64,000 nucleotides of DNA from Aporrectodea caliginosa. Lineage: Eukaryota; Annelida; Clitellata; Crassiclitellata; Lumbricidae. The position numbers and the translations under genes were made by a program. The stretch is from the NCBI GenBank assembly GCA_020284085.1, contig JACEVL010000029.1:1720348-1784347 (forward strand). Direction: 5' to 3'. The notes beneath the pieces are model-generated. The model was given only the letters and a program-made list of their open reading frames with translations, was not told the DNA's origin and did not search any database. Shown piece by piece: positions 62,015 to 64,000 of the stretch (within the stretch, counting starts at the first letter, position 1; every line of letters starts with the position of its first letter).

Positions 62015-62348
62015 ATGTCAGTGGGTTGATAACAGAAAACCCGTTGAATGCAGTTGCTGAAGTTGGACAGCAGGCGATATTCAATTGTACGTCAGATATA
62101 ATAACTCAACAGAACTGGATATTTACAGCAAAGCGAGACGACGTTGGAACTCCATCCGCTCAGAACATTGTAGTTAGCTGCGTTGTTCAGCCTGCATTTG
62201 CAGCTAATTATGATGTCGTTAGACCAGGAGGAAGTAACAACAAATGCAATCTGATTGTGAAAGCAGCAACAGTTACTATGCAACAAGCAGGAGTATACAC
62301 TTGCTCAGACGTTGCACCTGGACAGTCTGCAATACTTACAGTAATAGG
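62015..62348 (+). CDS. Ig gene 5: V-type Ig exon
   Basis: Encodes GLITENPLNAVAEVGQQ, IFNCTSD, NWIF, SCVVQPAF, NKCNLIV, QQAGVYTC and SAILTVIG, with the same four-cysteine V domain as gene 2. By hand alignment it differs from the gene 2 exon by about 14 substitutions and a 6-nt insertion (before MQQAG). The normal donor (ATAG|GTAAGC in gene 2) reads ATAGGGTAAAAA here. An extra G either shifts the splice frame or abolishes splicing, in which case the frame stops at TAA. No further exon was found to the window edge. Confidence 0.8.
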
Positions 62349-63000
62349 GTAAAAAGAAACCGTTTTTAAAGGGAGATTCTACGTTTTTAAACGGTGATTC
62401 TACGTATTTATACGATATTTCTACGCAAAATAACGAGAAATCGTCGTAAATTCATTGACGATCAAATTACCGTTATTCTACGGCTCATTCACCCCATTTC
62501 TGGACAGTTTGCGCACGGAGTAGTTTTGTATTAGTGTATCGAAAATGTAGTTCTCATACAGATCTTGTAATAGCCGCCTATAAAATTACAAAATAATTAT
62601 AACAAGTGAGTAAACATTTTGTTTTATAATTTTATTTTGTTCACAAGTGAAAGTATAAAAGGAAAATTGCTATTGGGAGCTCATAGGCTAACCGCCGTAT
62701 TACTTAGAGAGGAATGCGCATTAATACCTCGATAGCGCAAGAACCCTTAACAAAGGGCCGTCACCACACAAAGGCCTAATAAAAGTAGTACCACACAAAG
62801 CACCAAAGCTGCCAACACCTAATAAGCTGACAGAAAACAAGACAAAGCATTTTTATGCTTATTTTCAAACAGCCAAATACCACTGAGACAAATTTAGCGA
62901 ATTCAATTAATAACGTTTATTTAACGACGCCGTCATATCCACGATGATTGGTGACTATTAGACTAAGGGTTTTTATAGCGGTTTTAATATCCACTAATAC
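62349..63000. other. unassigned spacer
   Basis: GATTCTACGTTTTTAAACGG and related ATTCTACG words repeat at 62375-62480. TTTAACGACGCCGTCATATC (62930) belongs to the family seen at 17.7-18.7 kb. Confidence 0.3.
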
Positions 63001-63004
63001 ATGC

Positions 63005-63090
63005 CTGTACTTTAGCTCATCTGGTTGAGTTGTTACCCAATGAACCAGAAGTCGGTGGTTCAAAACTCATGTCCAATCACTTTTTATTTT
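63005..63090 (+). mobile_element. tRNA-like SINE head, copy 1
   Basis: TTTAGCTCATCTGGTTGAGT (A-box-like) and GGTGGTTCAAAACTC (B-box-like), preceded by GGTTTTAATATCC. A similar arrangement follows at 63415-63510. Confidence 0.45.
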
Positions 63091-63414
63091 TTTTATTATA
63101 GGCCTAAATCAAATTATAGCAAGCGCTTATAAAGATTAAGTACTTTATTTATTGTTTTCTTTCCAGACGTAGGCTACTTTTAACTTAGGCCTTTGAACTT
63201 TGTCTACAACTGAAATATACGTGGAGCGATAGCATATTTCTAATTGTATGAACAACCGCATTGCTTAATACATCAAACGAGCAAGAGCCCATAAGACAAA
63301 TTTTGCATCAGCATAATTATTATGACAATCGGACATACAATGAGGGCTTAACAGTGGGGCATTTAAGCAGATACAGTTAAATACAGGTCTCTATAATGAC
63401 TCTAGTGAGGGTTT

Positions 63415-63515
63415 TAGTATGAGTTTTAATATCCTCTTGTAGCGTTTGCCGTTTAGATCATCCGGTAACGGCGCTGGGTAAATTTCTAAGCCCAGAGATC
63501 GCATGTTCAAACCCC
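63415..63515 (+). mobile_element. tRNA-like SINE head, copy 2
   Basis: GAGTTTTAATATCCTCTTGT, GTTTAGATCATCCGGTAACG and CATGTTCAAACCCCG mirror the copy at 63005. Both are followed by T-rich sequence. Confidence 0.4.
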
Positions 63516-64000
63516 GATATAAACTAATTAGTTTTTTTTCTAATTTATTTTTTAAATGGACACTGTTGTAAAAATTTATTTACAGTAATTATCTGATTGC
63601 TTTCTTTACAGAGGGACTTTTAACTTATTAAGTACTTTTCCAGTATATTTTAACGTTTCGTGGTTGTCAGTGCTAACTGAAAAAAGATAGGGCCTAAGTT
63701 CTATCTCAAAACCTCACCTCTTGCCATATCTCTACAGGTCTTTCACTCAACACTGCTGTTTCTGTCTGACCTTTAGTTCTTGACCTGGAGCCACGTTTCA
63801 CCATACCTGCCTATCGATATTGTTTTGACTTAGCGTCTGTTAATAATGATAATCGTAATCTCGAGATTTCTACGTGCTTCTGAAACACGGCCATTGCAGA
63901 GAGCATCAGGGTTAGAAAAACCTGGCATTTAAAAAGGGTGTTTAGATATTTAAGTGGACATAATTATGAATAACCCCATTGCAATGAAGTGGTACAGACG
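63516..64000. other. unassigned right edge
   Basis: No gene or recognisable repeat. Confidence 0.3.

Overview
This is a metazoan genomic window. It has spliced genes with GT-AG introns, tRNA-derived SINEs, L2/CR1-type LINE debris, many DNA-transposon families and long microsatellites. The recurrent AGGCCT-rich words and the mix of P-element/THAP, pogo, piggyBac and hAT elements suggest a marine invertebrate. A deuterostome is my guess, but the phylum cannot be fixed from the sequence. No bacterial operon, rRNA or CRISPR is present.

Layout. 1-15.2 kb is repeat-rich: L2 tails, SINEs, microsatellites, and an intact P-element-like THAP transposase reading frame at 2034-4649. At 15230-15459, minus strand, lies the first coding exon of a Pbx/extradenticle TALE homeobox gene. 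Its CCAAT-rich presumptive promoter follows at 15460-15900, so everything to the left of the exon is probably Pbx intron 1. 16-26.5 kb holds L2 and CR1-like LINE remnants, a gypsy RNase H plus LTR remnant, and hAT and piggyBac-type MITEs.

26.5-62.4 kb is the main find: a cluster of immunoglobulin-superfamily receptor genes on both strands. I see five homologous signal-peptide exons, four of 55 nt (one of them with an optional upstream ATG) and one of 61 nt, all ending in phase 1. Three are on the minus strand (29.3, 45.0 and 49.3 kb) and two on the plus strand (51.4 and 56.6 kb). One gene (minus, 45024 to 32019) can be assembled completely: signal peptide, V-type Ig, second Ig, I-set Ig, short linker, transmembrane segment, cytoplasmic tail. 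All exons are phase 1 and together give 1263 nt (420 codons plus stop). The tail carries YQEL-x9-YAQL, which can be read as ITAM-like or as an ITIM/ITSM-like pair, so it looks like a signalling receptor of immune type. An in-frame alternative terminal exon (40384-40715) would give a short V-TM isoform of 237 residues. Neighbouring copies are partial or broken.

The cluster is heavily invaded. A 4309-bp DNA transposon (57606-61914) has perfect 26-bp inverted repeats, a 4-bp target duplication and an uninterrupted 919-codon frame. Also present are a 942-bp TTAA-flanked piggyBac-type MITE, several hAT MITEs with exact 8-bp duplications, a decayed pogo element, a LINE fragment nested in an L2 copy, and a dimeric SINE inside one arm of an inverted repeat. 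Exon models and transposon ends were read by eye from splice sites, frame continuity and repeat ends. Family names for the transposons are inferences without database support.
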